Source: Amorphoplanes friuliensis DSM 7358
GTDB taxonomy: Bacteria; Actinomycetota; Actinomycetes; Mycobacteriales; Micromonosporaceae
DNA: 64,000 nucleotides
Direction of reading: 5' to 3'
Assembly: GCF_000494755.1 (NCBI RefSeq)
Contig: NC_022657.1
Span: 2,394,001-2,458,000 of the forward strand
Every line of letters starts with the position of its first letter. The stretch's first letter is position 1. A model generated the notes under the pieces. That model searched no databases, had not been told where the DNA came from, and saw only the letters and a program-made list of their open reading frames with translations. Below, piece after piece: positions 1-8,779 of this stretch. Position numbers and translations under genes: made by a program.

Positions 1-46
1 CGGGGGTGAGTGGGCGCCACCGGACGATCAGGGGGAGGATGGTCCG

Positions 47-1075
47 GTGGCGTACGACGCGTTTCTCCTGCTCTCCTTCGGTGGCCCCGAGCACCCCGAC
101 GACGTGATGCCGTTCCTGCGGAACGTGACCCGCGGACGCGGCATCCCCGAGGAACGTCTGACCGAGGTGGCCGAGCACTACTACCACTTCGACGGCGTGT
201 CCCCGATCAACCAGCAATGCCGCGACCTGCTCGCGGCAGTCCAGGCGGAGTTCACCGCGCACGACATCGCGCTGCCGGCGTACTGGGGGAACCGCAACTG
301 GACCCCCATGCTGGCCGACACGATGGCGCAGATGCGCGACGACGGGATCACCTCGGCGCTCGGCTTCGCCACCAGCGCGTACGGCGGTTACTCCTCCTGC
401 AAGCAGTACTGGGAGGACATCGCCCAGGCCCGCGCCAAGGTCGGCCCCGGCGCGCCCGCGGTGGCGAAGCTCCGGCAGTTCCACGACCACCCCGGTTTTG
501 TGACCCCGCACGCCGAGGCGGTCACGGCGGCGCTGGCGACCCTGGACCCGCAGCGCCGGGCCAGCACCCGGCTGGTCTTCACGGCCCACTCGATCCCGTC
601 CTCGATGGCGGCCACGGCCGGTCCCGACGGCGGCCGCTACGAGGCCCAGCTGCACGAGACGGCCCAGCTCGTCCACGCCGCTGCCGCCCCCGACCTGCCC
701 TGGGACCTGGTCTGGCAGAGCCGCTCCGGCCCGCCGCAGGTGCCGTGGCTGGAGCCCGACATCAACGACCACCTGACCGCCCTGGCGGAGAAGGACGTCA
801 CCGACGTCGTGGTCAGCCCGATCGGCTTCGTCTCCGACCACCTCGAGGTCCTCTGGGACCTCGACAACGAGGCCCGCGACACCGCAGCCGGCCTCGGCCT
901 CGGCTACGCCCGCGCGGCCACCCCCGGCACCCACCCCGGCTTCGTCACGATGGTGCGCGAGCTCGTCGAGGAGCGGACCGCCGCTGTGCCGCGCGAACGG
1001 CTCGGTACGCTGCCGATCTGGGACCAGTGCCCGGCGAACTGCTGCCCGCCCCCTGCTCGCAGAGGAACATCATGA
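47..1075 (+). CDS. cpfC: Coproporphyrin/protoporphyrin ferrochelatase
   Basis: A 342-residue ferrochelatase that inserts Fe2+ into the porphyrin ring late in heme synthesis; in Actinobacteria the family normally works on coproporphyrin III. The N-terminal LLLSFGGPE, the YGGYSSC segment (Cys118), the TAHSIP segment with the metal-binding His, and SPIGFVSDHLEVLWD with its acidic metal site are visible. The C-terminal CPANCC (Cys328, 332, 333) together with Cys118 fits the [2Fe-2S] cluster known in actinobacterial members; the cluster is an inference. The GTG start is chosen because GGGGGAGG lies 8 nt upstream. The stop overlaps the next start (ATGA), so the two genes are probably translationally coupled. 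Confidence 0.93.
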   Translation: MAYDAFLLLSFGGPEHPDDVMPFLRNVTRGRGIPEERLTEVAEHYYHFDGVSPINQQCRDLLAAVQAEFTAHDIALPAYWGNRNWTPMLADTMAQMRDDGITSALGFATSAYGGYSSCKQYWEDIAQARAKVGPGAPAVAKLRQFHDHPGFVTPHAEAVTAALATLDPQRRASTRLVFTAHSIPSSMAATAGPDGGRYEAQLHETAQLVHAAAAPDLPWDLVWQSRSGPPQVPWLEPDINDHLTALAEKDVTDVVVSPIGFVSDHLEVLWDLDNEARDTAAGLGLGYARAATPGTHPGFVTMVRELVEERTAAVPRERLGTLPIWDQCPANCCPPPARRGTS

Positions 1076-1851
1076 CCGAACGCAAGGCCATCGAGACCTG
1101 GCTCACCGACATGGACGGAGTGCTCGTCCACGAGGGCGTGCCGGTGCCGGGTGCGCCCGAGTTCGTCAACCGGATGAAAAGCTCGGGCAAGCCCTTCCTC
1201 ATCCTGACCAACAACTCCATCTACACCCCCCGTGACCTGCAGGCCCGCCTCAGCCGCATGGGCTTCGACGTCCCCGAGCAGTCGATCTGGACGGCCGCCC
1301 TGGCCACCGCCCAGTTCCTGGCCGGCCAGCGCCCGGGCGGCACCGCGTACGTGATCGGTGAGGCCGGCCTGACCACGGCCATGCACGCGGTCGGCTACGT
1401 CCTGAGCGACTACGCCCCGGACTACGTCGTGCTCGGCGAGACCCGCACCTACAGCTTCGAGGCCATCACCAAGGCCGTCCGCCTGATCAACGACGGCGCC
1501 CGTTTCATCTGCACCAACCCCGACGCCACCGGCCCCTCCAACGAGGGCGCCCTCCCGGCCGCCGGCTCCGTCGCCGCGATGATCTCCAAGGCCACGGGCG
1601 TCGACCCCTACTTCGTCGGCAAACCCAACCCGATGATGATGCGCTCGGCCCTCAACGTCATCGGCGGCCACAGCGAGAGCACCGCCATGATCGGTGACCG
1701 CATGGACACCGACGTCCTCTGCGGCCTCGAAGCCGGCCTCGAGACCATCCTGGTCCTGACCGGCATCAGCACCCGCGCGGAGAGCGAACGCTACCCCTAC
1801 CGCCCCTCCCGCATCATCGACAGCGTCGCCGACCTCATCGCCGAGATCTGA
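1072..1851 (+). CDS. HAD-IIA (NagD-like) sugar phosphatase
   Basis: A 259-residue HAD hydrolase of subfamily IIA, which removes phosphate from small phosphorylated metabolites. Motif I is DMDG (Asp13 nucleophile, Asp15), motif II LTNNS (residues 45-49), the motif III Lys lies in GKPNP, and motif IV is IGDRMDTD. Length and the large cap between motifs II and III are normal for NagD-like proteins. The ATG overlaps the ferrochelatase stop by 4 nt. The true substrate cannot be read from sequence; coupling to heme synthesis may simply reflect conserved operon structure. The last 55 bp overlap the convergent small gene. Confidence 0.88.
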   Translation: MTERKAIETWLTDMDGVLVHEGVPVPGAPEFVNRMKSSGKPFLILTNNSIYTPRDLQARLSRMGFDVPEQSIWTAALATAQFLAGQRPGGTAYVIGEAGLTTAMHAVGYVLSDYAPDYVVLGETRTYSFEAITKAVRLINDGARFICTNPDATGPSNEGALPAAGSVAAMISKATGVDPYFVGKPNPMMMRSALNVIGGHSESTAMIGDRMDTDVLCGLEAGLETILVLTGISTRAESERYPYRPSRIIDSVADLIAEI

Positions 1852-2165
1852 CCCGCCCGGGATCTGGGTGGCACATCCGGCTCGAGACGAAATTCGTCGA
1901 GCCGGAATTGCCGATGATCGTCCGCAGGGTGGACGGTGACGGTGATGGTGCTCCGGTCGTCGAAGCGGAAGCTGAAGACGGGATCAAGGTCGCACAGGAC
2001 GGCGAATCCCTCCCGGTCTTCGTCGTTGGCAAGACGACCGTGGGCTTCCCACGCGGGTCCCTGGGTGGTGATCACCACTGAGACGTCGATGCCGGCGACC
2101 AGAGTGGTGGAGTTCGCCCACCAGTCGAGCCGGCCGTGACCCTCGTATCTGTCCACAGCAGCCAT
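1797..2165 (-). CDS. Small protein of unknown function
   Basis: A 122-residue soluble protein with no signal peptide or membrane segment and a beta-rich, acidic composition (for example VFSFRFDDRSTITVTVHP). I do not recognise a family. Coding bias fits the neighbourhood and its reading frame is open to a stop inside the end of the HAD gene, giving a 55-bp tail-to-tail overlap. It is divergent from the alpha/beta hydrolase with 26 bp between starts, so the two may share a control region. The single in-frame ATG was taken as start; no clear Shine-Dalgarno sequence is present. Confidence 0.6.
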   Translation of the reverse strand: MAAVDRYEGHGRLDWWANSTTLVAGIDVSVVITTQGPAWEAHGRLANDEDREGFAVLCDLDPVFSFRFDDRSTITVTVHPADDHRQFRLDEFRLEPDVPPRSRAGQISAMRSATLSMMREGR

Positions 2166-2179
2166 GATGGCAATCCCGG

Positions 2180-2191
2180 CATAATGCGGGC
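2180..2191 (+). promoter_or_regulatory. Leaderless-type -10 element for the hydrolase gene
   Basis: CATAAT at 2180-2185 ends 6 nt before the ATG at 2192 and there is no Shine-Dalgarno sequence, the geometry of a transcript starting at the A of ATG. Confidence 0.5.
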
Positions 2192-2938
2192 ATGACTTTG
2201 ACTGTGGGTGACGGGTCGACTCCGGTTATGGCGCTGCACGGCTGGTTCGGGTCGGCGCAGGGGTGGGGTGCGTTGCCCGCGCTGGTCGACCGGTCGCGGT
2301 TCACGTACGCGTTCCCGGAGTACCGGGGTTACGGCGAGCGCCGGGGTGTCGCCGGGGAGTTCAGTCTGGCGGAGGCGGCCGGCGACGTGCTGGCCGTTGC
2401 CGACGATCTGGGGTGGGAACGGTTTGCGGTTGTCGGCCACTCGATGGGTGCGAGTGTCGGCCAGCGTCTTCTCGCTGATGCTCCCGGCCGGGTCGAGCGG
2501 CTGGCCGGGATCAGCCCGGTCCCGGCCACCGGTGTCCCCTTCGACGAGCAGGGCTGGGCGCTCTTCAGCGGTGCCGCCGCCGATCCGGGCAACCGTCGCG
2601 CGATCATCGACCTGACCACCGGCAACCGCCTGGCCGGCAGCTGGCTCGACGACATGGTCAGCGCCTCTCTGGCCACCTCGGACACCGCGGCGTTCGCGGC
2701 CTACCTCACCGCCTGGGCCCGCACGGACTTCGCCGCCGACGTCACGGGCAACCCGGTGCCCGCCCTGGCCGTCATCGGCGAGCACGACCCCGCCATCGCC
2801 GAGCCCACGATGCGCGCCACCTGGCTGGCCCACTACCCGAACGCCCGCCTCGAGGTGCTGGCGAACGCCGGGCACTACGCGATGTACGAGACCCCGGTCC
2901 GCCTGGCCAGAATCCTCGACGACTTCCTCGCCTCCTAG
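2192..2938 (+). CDS. Alpha/beta hydrolase
   Basis: A 248-residue alpha/beta-hydrolase fold enzyme. His16-Gly17 forms the oxyanion-hole HG motif, GHSMG (Ser84) is the nucleophile elbow, GEHD near residue 194 carries the likely catalytic Asp, and NAGHYAM supplies the catalytic His near the C-terminus. The substrate (ester, lactone or other) is not predictable. The gene stands alone, divergent from the small minus-strand gene, and its ATG follows a -10-like CATAAT by 6 nt, suggesting leaderless expression. Confidence 0.85.
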   Translation: MTLTVGDGSTPVMALHGWFGSAQGWGALPALVDRSRFTYAFPEYRGYGERRGVAGEFSLAEAAGDVLAVADDLGWERFAVVGHSMGASVGQRLLADAPGRVERLAGISPVPATGVPFDEQGWALFSGAAADPGNRRAIIDLTTGNRLAGSWLDDMVSASLATSDTAAFAAYLTAWARTDFAADVTGNPVPALAVIGEHDPAIAEPTMRATWLAHYPNARLEVLANAGHYAMYETPVRLARILDDFLAS

Positions 2939-3092
2939 GGCCGATCTTGACGGCCCGCGCCGGGCCCAGCTTCCGCCTCGCTGCGCGGGCCGGAAGGCCG
3001 CATACAACACCGGTATGACCCACTGGCGACGCGAAACCCCGACCTCGCCGCGACCTCGCCGAGGTCGGCAGGACACGCCCTAGGCTGGCCGC

Positions 3093-3587
3093 ATGGCATC
3101 GAGCTGGGAAGAGTCCTACATCGGCGGTCTGCGTACCTTGGCGGGTGACGACCGGGTGCTGATCTCCATCGGTGCCCACAGTCTGGTCCGTGACCCGCAG
3201 GGGCGCATCGCGCTGATCCAGCGGTCGGACGACCGCACCTGGGCTCTGCCGGGCGGCACGATCGAGCTGGGTGAGACCCTCCGCGACTGTGCCGTTCGTG
3301 AGGTCCGGGAGGAGTGCGGGCTGATCGCGCACTCGGTGACGCCGTTCGGGCTCTACACGCGGGCCAAGGACTGGTCACCGAACGTCTTCGGGCACCGCTA
3401 TCAGCACATCGCGCTGCTCTGCCGGGTCGACTCCTACGAGGGCGAGATCCTGCGCGAGACCGACGAGAGCGTCGACGCCGGCTGGTTCTCGCCGGACGCG
3501 CTTCCGGAGGGCACCGGTGGGCTGGTGCTGCGCGCCCTGGAGGACCTGGCGGCCTTCGAGCGGAACGGTGTTTTTGCGCTGGACTGA
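3093..3587 (+). CDS. Nudix hydrolase
   Basis: A 164-residue Nudix (MutT-fold) pyrophosphohydrolase. The Nudix box GX5EX7REVXEEXGL runs from Gly55 to Leu77 with all metal-binding Glu residues present. Members hydrolyse nucleoside diphosphate derivatives such as damaged NTPs, sugar nucleotides or ADP-ribose; substrate is not predictable here. TAGGCT ends 6 nt before the ATG, again suggesting a leaderless mRNA. It is followed after about 86 bp by the chemoreceptor gene, which has its own ribosome binding site. Confidence 0.88.
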   Translation: MASSWEESYIGGLRTLAGDDRVLISIGAHSLVRDPQGRIALIQRSDDRTWALPGGTIELGETLRDCAVREVREECGLIAHSVTPFGLYTRAKDWSPNVFGHRYQHIALLCRVDSYEGEILRETDESVDAGWFSPDALPEGTGGLVLRALEDLAAFERNGVFALD

Positions 3588-3673
3588 CGGGTGAGACGAA
3601 CGGCACCTCGGCTAGCGGTCAGGTCGTGCCGCGGCTGGCCGATCTCCTCCGGTGATCCCCTGGAGGAAACACC

Positions 3674-4849
3674 ATGCTCGACCGGATGCCGCCGAAGGCA
3701 CGTACCAGCCTTGCTCTGCTCCTTTTTGCCGGCGGGTCGGTCGGGCTCGGCCTGTTCACCCACGCGGTGGCCGGGTCGGCCGCCGAAGGGCTGCCGGCCG
3801 GGGACGCGCGGGCCGACCTCGAGCAGCTGGCCTCGATCGCGCTGTGGGCGCCGCTGGTCATCGCGCCGATCGCCGTGGTGCTGCAGCTGTCGGTGTGGCT
3901 GAGCATCGTGAAGGTGCTGCGGGTCGACGCCGGGGTGATCGCGGCGGCGGCCGGGGGTGACCTGAGCCCGCGGATGCCGGTGGTCGGCAAGGACGAGCTC
4001 GGGCAGATGGCCGGGGCCTACAACACGATGATGGACCGTTTCCAGGAGACGGTGGACGGCATCCGTCGTGCCGTCGGTGAGGTCACGACCTCGGCCGACA
4101 GCCTGCAGCGGGCCAGCGGCACGATGACCGCCGCCGCTGATGCCACCGCGGCCGAGCTGGGGACCGTGGCCCGGTCGGCCTCGCGGACCAGTGACGAGGT
4201 CGGTGCGATCGCCCAGGGTACGCAGCAGCTGCGCCAGGCCATCGCCGAGATCAGCACGAACACCTCGGACGTCTCGCGGATGACCGACGAGGCCGTGACC
4301 GGTGTCTCGCGGGCGACCGGCAACGTGACGCGGCTGCGGGACTCCAGCCAGGAGATCAACGAGGTGCTGCGGACGATCAACGCGATCGCGGCGCAGACCA
4401 ACCTGCTCGCCCTGAACGCCACCATCGAGGCGGCGCGGGCGGGGGAGGCCGGGCGTGGGTTCGCCATCGTCGCCGGTGAGGTGAAGGAGCTGGCCCAGGC
4501 GACCGCGGCGGCGACCGAGGAGATCGCCCGGCGCATCGAGGGCATCCAGCACGACACCGGCGAGGCCGTCGACGCCGTCAGCGGCTTCTCGGACATCATC
4601 GGCGCGATCGCCGAGCACCAGCTGACGATCGCCGCGGCGGTCGAGGAGCAGACCGCCACCACCGCGTCGATGGTCGACGGTGCCGGCACGGTCAGCGCGG
4701 GCGCCGAGCAGATCAGTCATGCGATCGGCGCGGTGAGCTCCGCCGCCGGCGAGGTCCGCGGCGCCGCCGGCGACACCCACCGCGCGGTCGACGACCTCAC
4801 GGCGACAGCAGCCCGCCTCCACAACCTGGCAGCGGTCTTCCGATCCTGA
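3674..4849 (+). CDS. Methyl-accepting chemotaxis protein with minimal sensor loop
   Basis: A 391-residue chemoreceptor. Two membrane helices (about 11-30 and 55-79) enclose only some 25 extracytoplasmic residues, so there is no real ligand-binding domain. A HAMP-like segment (80-130) follows and then the signalling coiled coil with the highly conserved hairpin tip around residues 234-275 ([14 protein letters not shown]...). There is no C-terminal CheR-docking pentapeptide. TGGAGGA 6 nt before ATG is a good ribosome binding site. No che genes are nearby. With so little outside the membrane it may sense membrane state or an intracellular cue; that is inference. Confidence 0.9.
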   Translation: MLDRMPPKARTSLALLLFAGGSVGLGLFTHAVAGSAAEGLPAGDARADLEQLASIALWAPLVIAPIAVVLQLSVWLSIVKVLRVDAGVIAAAAGGDLSPRMPVVGKDELGQMAGAYNTMMDRFQETVDGIRRAVGEVTTSADSLQRASGTMTAAADATAAELGTVARSASRTSDEVGAIAQGTQQLRQAIAEISTNTSDVSRMTDEAVTGVSRATGNVTRLRDSSQEINEVLRTINAIAAQTNLLALNATIEAARAGEAGRGFAIVAGEVKELAQATAAATEEIARRIEGIQHDTGEAVDAVSGFSDIIGAIAEHQLTIAAAVEEQTATTASMVDGAGTVSAGAEQISHAIGAVSSAAGEVRGAAGDTHRAVDDLTATAARLHNLAAVFRS

Positions 4850-4854
4850 GAAGC

Positions 4855-5670
4855 TCAGGCCGTGGTGATCTGCGCGGCCAGGGTCGCCAGGGCCTGGGCG
4901 GAGCGACTGCCGGGCTCGGTGTGCATCAGCAGGATCTCCTGTCCGCCGGCGCCGGCCACGGCGAACTTCTCGACCAGTAACTCCAGATCACCGACCTGCG
5001 GATGCTTGATGGCGAAGGTCCCGCCGTGAGCTGTGCGCACGTCGTGCCGGCCCCACAGCTGCCGGAACCGGTCGCTGCGCAGGCTCAGTTCGCCGATCAG
5101 CGCGTGCAGGCGCTCGTCGTCGGTGTCCGTGCCGGCCTGGGCCCTCAGGTGGGCGACCACGGCCGCGGTGTAGCGCTGCCAGTCGGGATGGTAGCTGCGG
5201 ACCTCGGCATCGATGAACAGCAACCGCAGGCGGTTCACACCCGGCGTCATGTCGGGGGAGAGCGCCTGCGCCAGCGGGTTGGCGGCCAGCACGTCGCTGT
5301 ACTTGTTGAAGACGATGGCGGGCACGTTGAGCGTCTGCAGCAGCAGGCTGAGGTGCGGTGACACCTGCTCGGACCGCGGGACGGGACGACGGCGGGGCTG
5401 GTGGCTCGCGAGCGCCATCAGATAGGTCGTGCTCTCCGAGTCGAGCTGGAGGACCCGCGCCAGCGCGTCGATCACCTGGGCCGAGGGATGGCGGTCGCGG
5501 CCCCGTTCGAGGCGTACGTAGTATTCGGCGCTGATCCCGGCGAGCATGGCTACTTCCTCGCGGCGCAGGCCCGGCACCCGGCGCAGGGTGTTGCCGGCCG
5601 GCAGTCCGACCTCGGCGGGTGTCACCAGCTCGCGCCGAGCCCGCAGGAAGTCTCCGAGAGCGTTCTCCAC
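4855..5670 (-). CDS. XRE/MmyB-type transcriptional regulator
   Basis: A 271-residue regulator with an N-terminal Cro/C1-type helix-turn-helix (RVPGLRREEVAMLAGISAEY, about residues 30-50) and a C-terminal MmyB-like ligand-binding domain (about 100-265), which in this family binds a fatty-acid-like ligand. It is divergent from an SDR gene with 102 bp between them, the classic MmyB-SDR pairing in Actinobacteria, in which the regulator usually controls the oxidoreductase. Start is GTG. Its stop lies 5 bp from the end of the convergent chemoreceptor gene. Confidence 0.87.
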   Translation of the reverse strand: MENALGDFLRARRELVTPAEVGLPAGNTLRRVPGLRREEVAMLAGISAEYYVRLERGRDRHPSAQVIDALARVLQLDSESTTYLMALASHQPRRRPVPRSEQVSPHLSLLLQTLNVPAIVFNKYSDVLAANPLAQALSPDMTPGVNRLRLLFIDAEVRSYHPDWQRYTAAVVAHLRAQAGTDTDDERLHALIGELSLRSDRFRQLWGRHDVRTAHGGTFAIKHPQVGDLELLVEKFAVAGAGGQEILLMHTEPGSRSAQALATLAAQITTA

Positions 5671-5703
5671 GGGTCAACGGTATGCCGCCGGATCCGCGCC
5701 TGG

Positions 5704-5730
5704 GGTGTCCCTGCCACTACCCGTGACACC
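5704..5730. promoter_or_regulatory. Possible operator between MmyB-type regulator and SDR
   Basis: An inverted repeat GGTGTC-N15-GACACC lies midway in the divergent intergenic region, upstream of the SDR -10 (TACGCT, 5760-5765). Candidate binding site for the MmyB-type regulator; arms are short, so confidence is low. Confidence 0.3.
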
Positions 5731-5772
5731 GGGGCCTGCCGCGATCGCGGACCGCTGAATACGCTCGATTGT

Positions 5773-6606
5773 ATGACAAGTCACACATGGTTCATCACCG
5801 GCGTCAACAGCGGTTTCGGCCGGGAACTCACCCGTCAGCTGCTCGAGCGTGGTGACCGGGTCGCCGGCACCGTCCGCCGGGAGGGCTCCGTCGACGATCT
5901 CAAGGCTCAGTACGGCGACACGTTCTGGGTGGGCCACCTCGACGTCACCGACCTGCCCCGGATCCGCGAGGTCGTGGACGTGGCCTTCGCCGCGCTGGGC
6001 CGCATCGACGCGGTGGTGGCCAACGCCGGCTACGGCTTGTTCGGTGCGGCCGAGGAGCTCACCGACGAGCAGGTCCAGCACCAGATCGCCACCAACCTGC
6101 TCGGCTCCATCCAGACCGTCCGCGCCGCACTGCCCCACCTGCGCGCCCAGGGTGGTGGACGGTTGATCCAGATCTCTTCGGTCGCCGGTCTCTCCGCCCA
6201 CGCGGGGGCCTCGCTCTACCACGCGAGCAAGTGGGGTGTCGAAGGTTTCATGGAGGCCCTCGCCCAGGAGGTGGCCCCGTTCGGCATCGAGGTCACGATC
6301 GTCGAGCCCGGCGGCGCGCGGACCGAGTTCACCCGGGGCAGTTTGCAGGTCGCCGAGCCGCTGGCCGCCTATGCGGGCACACCGGCGGCGATGGTGCAGG
6401 CGTTCAAGCAGACGTCCGTTCCCGTTTCGGGTGATCCCACGAAGATCGCGGCGCGCGTCATCGCGAGCATGGACCAGAAGCCGGCACCGCTACGGCTGGT
6501 GCTGGGCAGCGACTCCTACCAGGCAGTCACGTCCGCCCTGCGCAACCGCCTCGCCCAGATCGAACCGCAACAGGACACCGCGGCGCAGACCGACGCCGAT
6601 TCCTGA
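5773..6606 (+). CDS. Short-chain dehydrogenase/reductase (classical SDR)
   Basis: A 277-residue classical SDR. The NAD(P)-binding TGVNSGFG spans residues 9-16, NAG lies at 84-86, and the catalytic Ser136 and Tyr149-x3-Lys153 (YHASK) are intact. It is predicted to reduce or oxidise an alcohol/carbonyl on an unknown small molecule. The ATG follows TACGCT by 7 nt with no Shine-Dalgarno, consistent with a leaderless transcript. The divergent MmyB-type gene is the likely regulator. Confidence 0.9.
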   Translation: MTSHTWFITGVNSGFGRELTRQLLERGDRVAGTVRREGSVDDLKAQYGDTFWVGHLDVTDLPRIREVVDVAFAALGRIDAVVANAGYGLFGAAEELTDEQVQHQIATNLLGSIQTVRAALPHLRAQGGGRLIQISSVAGLSAHAGASLYHASKWGVEGFMEALAQEVAPFGIEVTIVEPGGARTEFTRGSLQVAEPLAAYAGTPAAMVQAFKQTSVPVSGDPTKIAARVIASMDQKPAPLRLVLGSDSYQAVTSALRNRLAQIEPQQDTAAQTDADS

Positions 6607-6619
6607 TGCCGGAACGACG

Positions 6620-7111
6620 TCAGCGGGACGCGAACCAGCGGTCGGCCACCCGGGTGTGCAGGTCGAAGCCGAGCGGTTCGGGTCCGGACAGGACGTGGCG
6701 GCCGATGGCTTCCTTGCTGGTCACGAAGGTCGGCAGATCCTCCTCCGAGGACAGTGCCGGCAGCAGACCGAAGATCAGCAGTGTGGAGTCCGGCGCGCTG
6801 ATCGTGTCGTAGAGGCGTACCGAATCGGGGTCTGCCGTGAGGCCGACCTCCTCGCTCAGCTCGCGGACCGCGGCCTGCTCCCAGGTCTCGCCCACCTCGA
6901 TGAAGCCGCCCGGCAGGGCCAGGCGGTCACGCGCCGGCGCGATGCCGCGCCGCACGACCAGCAGGCCGTCGCCGACGGGCTGGAGGACCACGGCGACCGG
7001 GGTCGGGTTCAGGTAGCTCGTCTCGCCGCACGCGCCGCAGCGCCGCGGCCACGGCTGACCGGGGACGAAGCGGGCGCCGCAGAACGTGCAGTGGGCATAT
7101 CTGTCAGGCAT
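6620..7111 (-). CDS. Nudix hydrolase with N-terminal zinc ribbon
   Basis: A 163-residue Nudix enzyme. Four cysteines (Cys8, Cys11, Cys25, Cys28) form a zinc ribbon like that of NADH pyrophosphatase NudC and related proteins, followed by a complete Nudix box at about residues 69-91 (GGFIEVGETWEQAAVRELSE). Zinc-ribbon Nudix proteins often act on NAD(H) or related dinucleotides, but the SQPWPFPxS specificity motif of NudC is absent, so the substrate is open. The start overlaps the end of the upstream minus-strand gene by 8 bp, so both are probably one operon. Confidence 0.87.
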   Translation of the reverse strand: MPDRYAHCTFCGARFVPGQPWPRRCGACGETSYLNPTPVAVVLQPVGDGLLVVRRGIAPARDRLALPGGFIEVGETWEQAAVRELSEEVGLTADPDSVRLYDTISAPDSTLLIFGLLPALSSEEDLPTFVTSKEAIGRHVLSGPEPLGFDLHTRVADRWFASR

Positions 7112-7886
7112 GCAGAGGAGCGTTGCACGCGGCGACCAGCGCCTGGCGGCAGGCCGTGGTCAGCGGGCGCAGCGCCGCGTCGCGCTGCTGGGCCTCGTAT
7201 CCGTTGACCGCGCCGCCGGGGGCGCTGTGCTCGGCCAGGGTCAGGACCTGGTCGAGGATGCTGGCCCGGGCGAACAGCCGTCGTGAGCGCGGGTCGAAGC
7301 CCGGTGGCAGCGTGGCGGTGCTCTCGGGGCGGCGCAGGGCCTGCAGCGCGCCCGCCAGCTCGGGACGCCACTGGGCGACGTCCAAGCGGGTCAGCTGGCT
7401 GGTCGCCTCGGTCAGGGCGGTGGTCAGCTCGATCTCCGCCTCGGCCGCGCCGAGCTGGAACGTCGGGCGGAACTCGGGCACGGGGTAGAAGCGCCACAGC
7501 ACCGTCTCGAACGCCACGCCGGAGCCGGAGGTGTGCCGCCGCAGCTCGGGCACGATCCCGAACGCCGGTGTGACGATCGCCTCGCCGACCAGCATCGCGG
7601 CACCGGTCAGCTCACCGGGTCCGGGCAGGCCGCGCGGGTCGCCGGGTGCGGGCAGGACCAGACGGATGTCGTCCGGGCGCAGCTTCGCGAACGCGGGCAG
7701 GGCCTGCCCCAGGGGCACGTCGGTCCATGTGCCGGGGGCATCGGCGACGAGGTGCTCCTCGTCGCCGGCGATCTCGTCGGCCAGCTCGTCGAACGGGACG
7801 AGACCGGCCCGCCAGGCGCGTACCCACGCCACGAACCGGGTCGACCGGCGTGCCGTGAGTGTCGCCGCATCTGCTGCGGGGGACAT
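7104..7886 (-). CDS. Conserved actinobacterial protein of unknown function
   Basis: A 260-residue protein without membrane segments or signal peptide. I recognise no catalytic motif. The N-terminal half (FDELADEIAGDEEHLV, then a Pro/Gly-rich stretch) and the helical C-terminal half look like a two-domain soluble protein. It overlaps the downstream zinc-ribbon Nudix gene by 8 bp and is divergent from the DUF3097 gene. On the minus strand TACCCT lies 7 nt upstream of its ATG, consistent with leaderless expression. Confidence 0.65.
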   Translation of the reverse strand: MSPAADAATLTARRSTRFVAWVRAWRAGLVPFDELADEIAGDEEHLVADAPGTWTDVPLGQALPAFAKLRPDDIRLVLPAPGDPRGLPGPGELTGAAMLVGEAIVTPAFGIVPELRRHTSGSGVAFETVLWRFYPVPEFRPTFQLGAAEAEIELTTALTEATSQLTRLDVAQWRPELAGALQALRRPESTATLPPGFDPRSRRLFARASILDQVLTLAEHSAPGGAVNGYEAQQRDAALRPLTTACRQALVAACNAPLHA

Positions 7887-7975
7887 GCGAGCAAGGGTAC
7901 GTGCCCGCCGGTGAGTCTGTCTCGGCCGGAGCGTCGGAACCGGCGTGTCCGGGTGGAGGGTTTACCGTGCCTCTC

Positions 7976-8779
7976 ATGTATGGGGAGGACGTCATGGCGG
8001 GCAACTGGCGCCGCCGCAAGGTGATTCCCGAGGTGGACGCCGAGCGTGACCTGGTCGTCGAGGACGTCGATTCCGGCTTCTGCGGCGCGGTTGTCGGTTT
8101 TGAGTTCGGCGCGGTCGTGCTGGAGGACCGGCACGGCAAGCGGCGCAACTTCCCGCTCGAACCGGCCGCGTTCCTGCTCGAGGGCCAGACCGTGACCCTC
8201 CGCAAGCCGGTCGCCGGTCCCGCCCCGGCGGCGCGGCAGCGCACGGCGTCGGGCTCGGTCGCGGTCGCCGGCGTACGCGCACAGGTGGCCAAGGCGAGCC
8301 GCATCTGGGTCGAGGGTGTCCACGACGCGGCCCTCGTCGAGCGGATCTGGGGTGACGACCTGCGCATCGAGGGTGTTGTCGTGGAGCCGCTGGACGGCAT
8401 CGACGACCTGGCCGGTGCGGTCCGCGACTTCCACCCCGCACCGGGCCGGCGTGTCGGCGTCCTGGTCGACCACCTCGTCCCCGGCTCGAAGGAGAGCCGC
8501 ATCGTCGCCGCGGTCAAGGACCCGAACGTGCTGGTCACCGGGCATCCGTACATCGACGTGTGGCAGGCCGTGAAGCCCGAGCGGGTCGGCTTGAAGGCGT
8601 GGCCCGTGATCCCGGTCGGTCAGCCGTGGAAAGAGGGCGTGTGCCGGGCGGTCGGCATCAGTGAGCCCTATGAGATGTGGCGGCGGATCCTCGGCAGCGT
8701 GAACAGCTACAAGGACGTCGAGACGCCGCTCATCAACGCGATGGAACGACTGATCGACTTCGTCACCGAGCCGAGCTGA
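7976..8779 (+). CDS. DUF3097 family protein
   Basis: A 267-residue protein of the actinobacterial DUF3097 family, recognisable from the start YGEDVMAGNWRR, the VVEDVDSGFCGAVVG segment and the C-terminal GSVNSYKDVETPLI. The middle part (WVEGVHDAALVERIWGDDLR) resembles a Toprim-like fold, hinting at nucleic-acid chemistry, but no function is established. I chose the ATG at 7976 because TACCGT lies 7 nt upstream (leaderless geometry) and the family aligns from there; an internal ATG at 7994 is a weaker alternative. The 3' end overlaps the convergent regulator by 17 bp. Confidence 0.85.
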   Translation: MYGEDVMAGNWRRRKVIPEVDAERDLVVEDVDSGFCGAVVGFEFGAVVLEDRHGKRRNFPLEPAAFLLEGQTVTLRKPVAGPAPAARQRTASGSVAVAGVRAQVAKASRIWVEGVHDAALVERIWGDDLRIEGVVVEPLDGIDDLAGAVRDFHPAPGRRVGVLVDHLVPGSKESRIVAAVKDPNVLVTGHPYIDVWQAVKPERVGLKAWPVIPVGQPWKEGVCRAVGISEPYEMWRRILGSVNSYKDVETPLINAMERLIDFVTEPS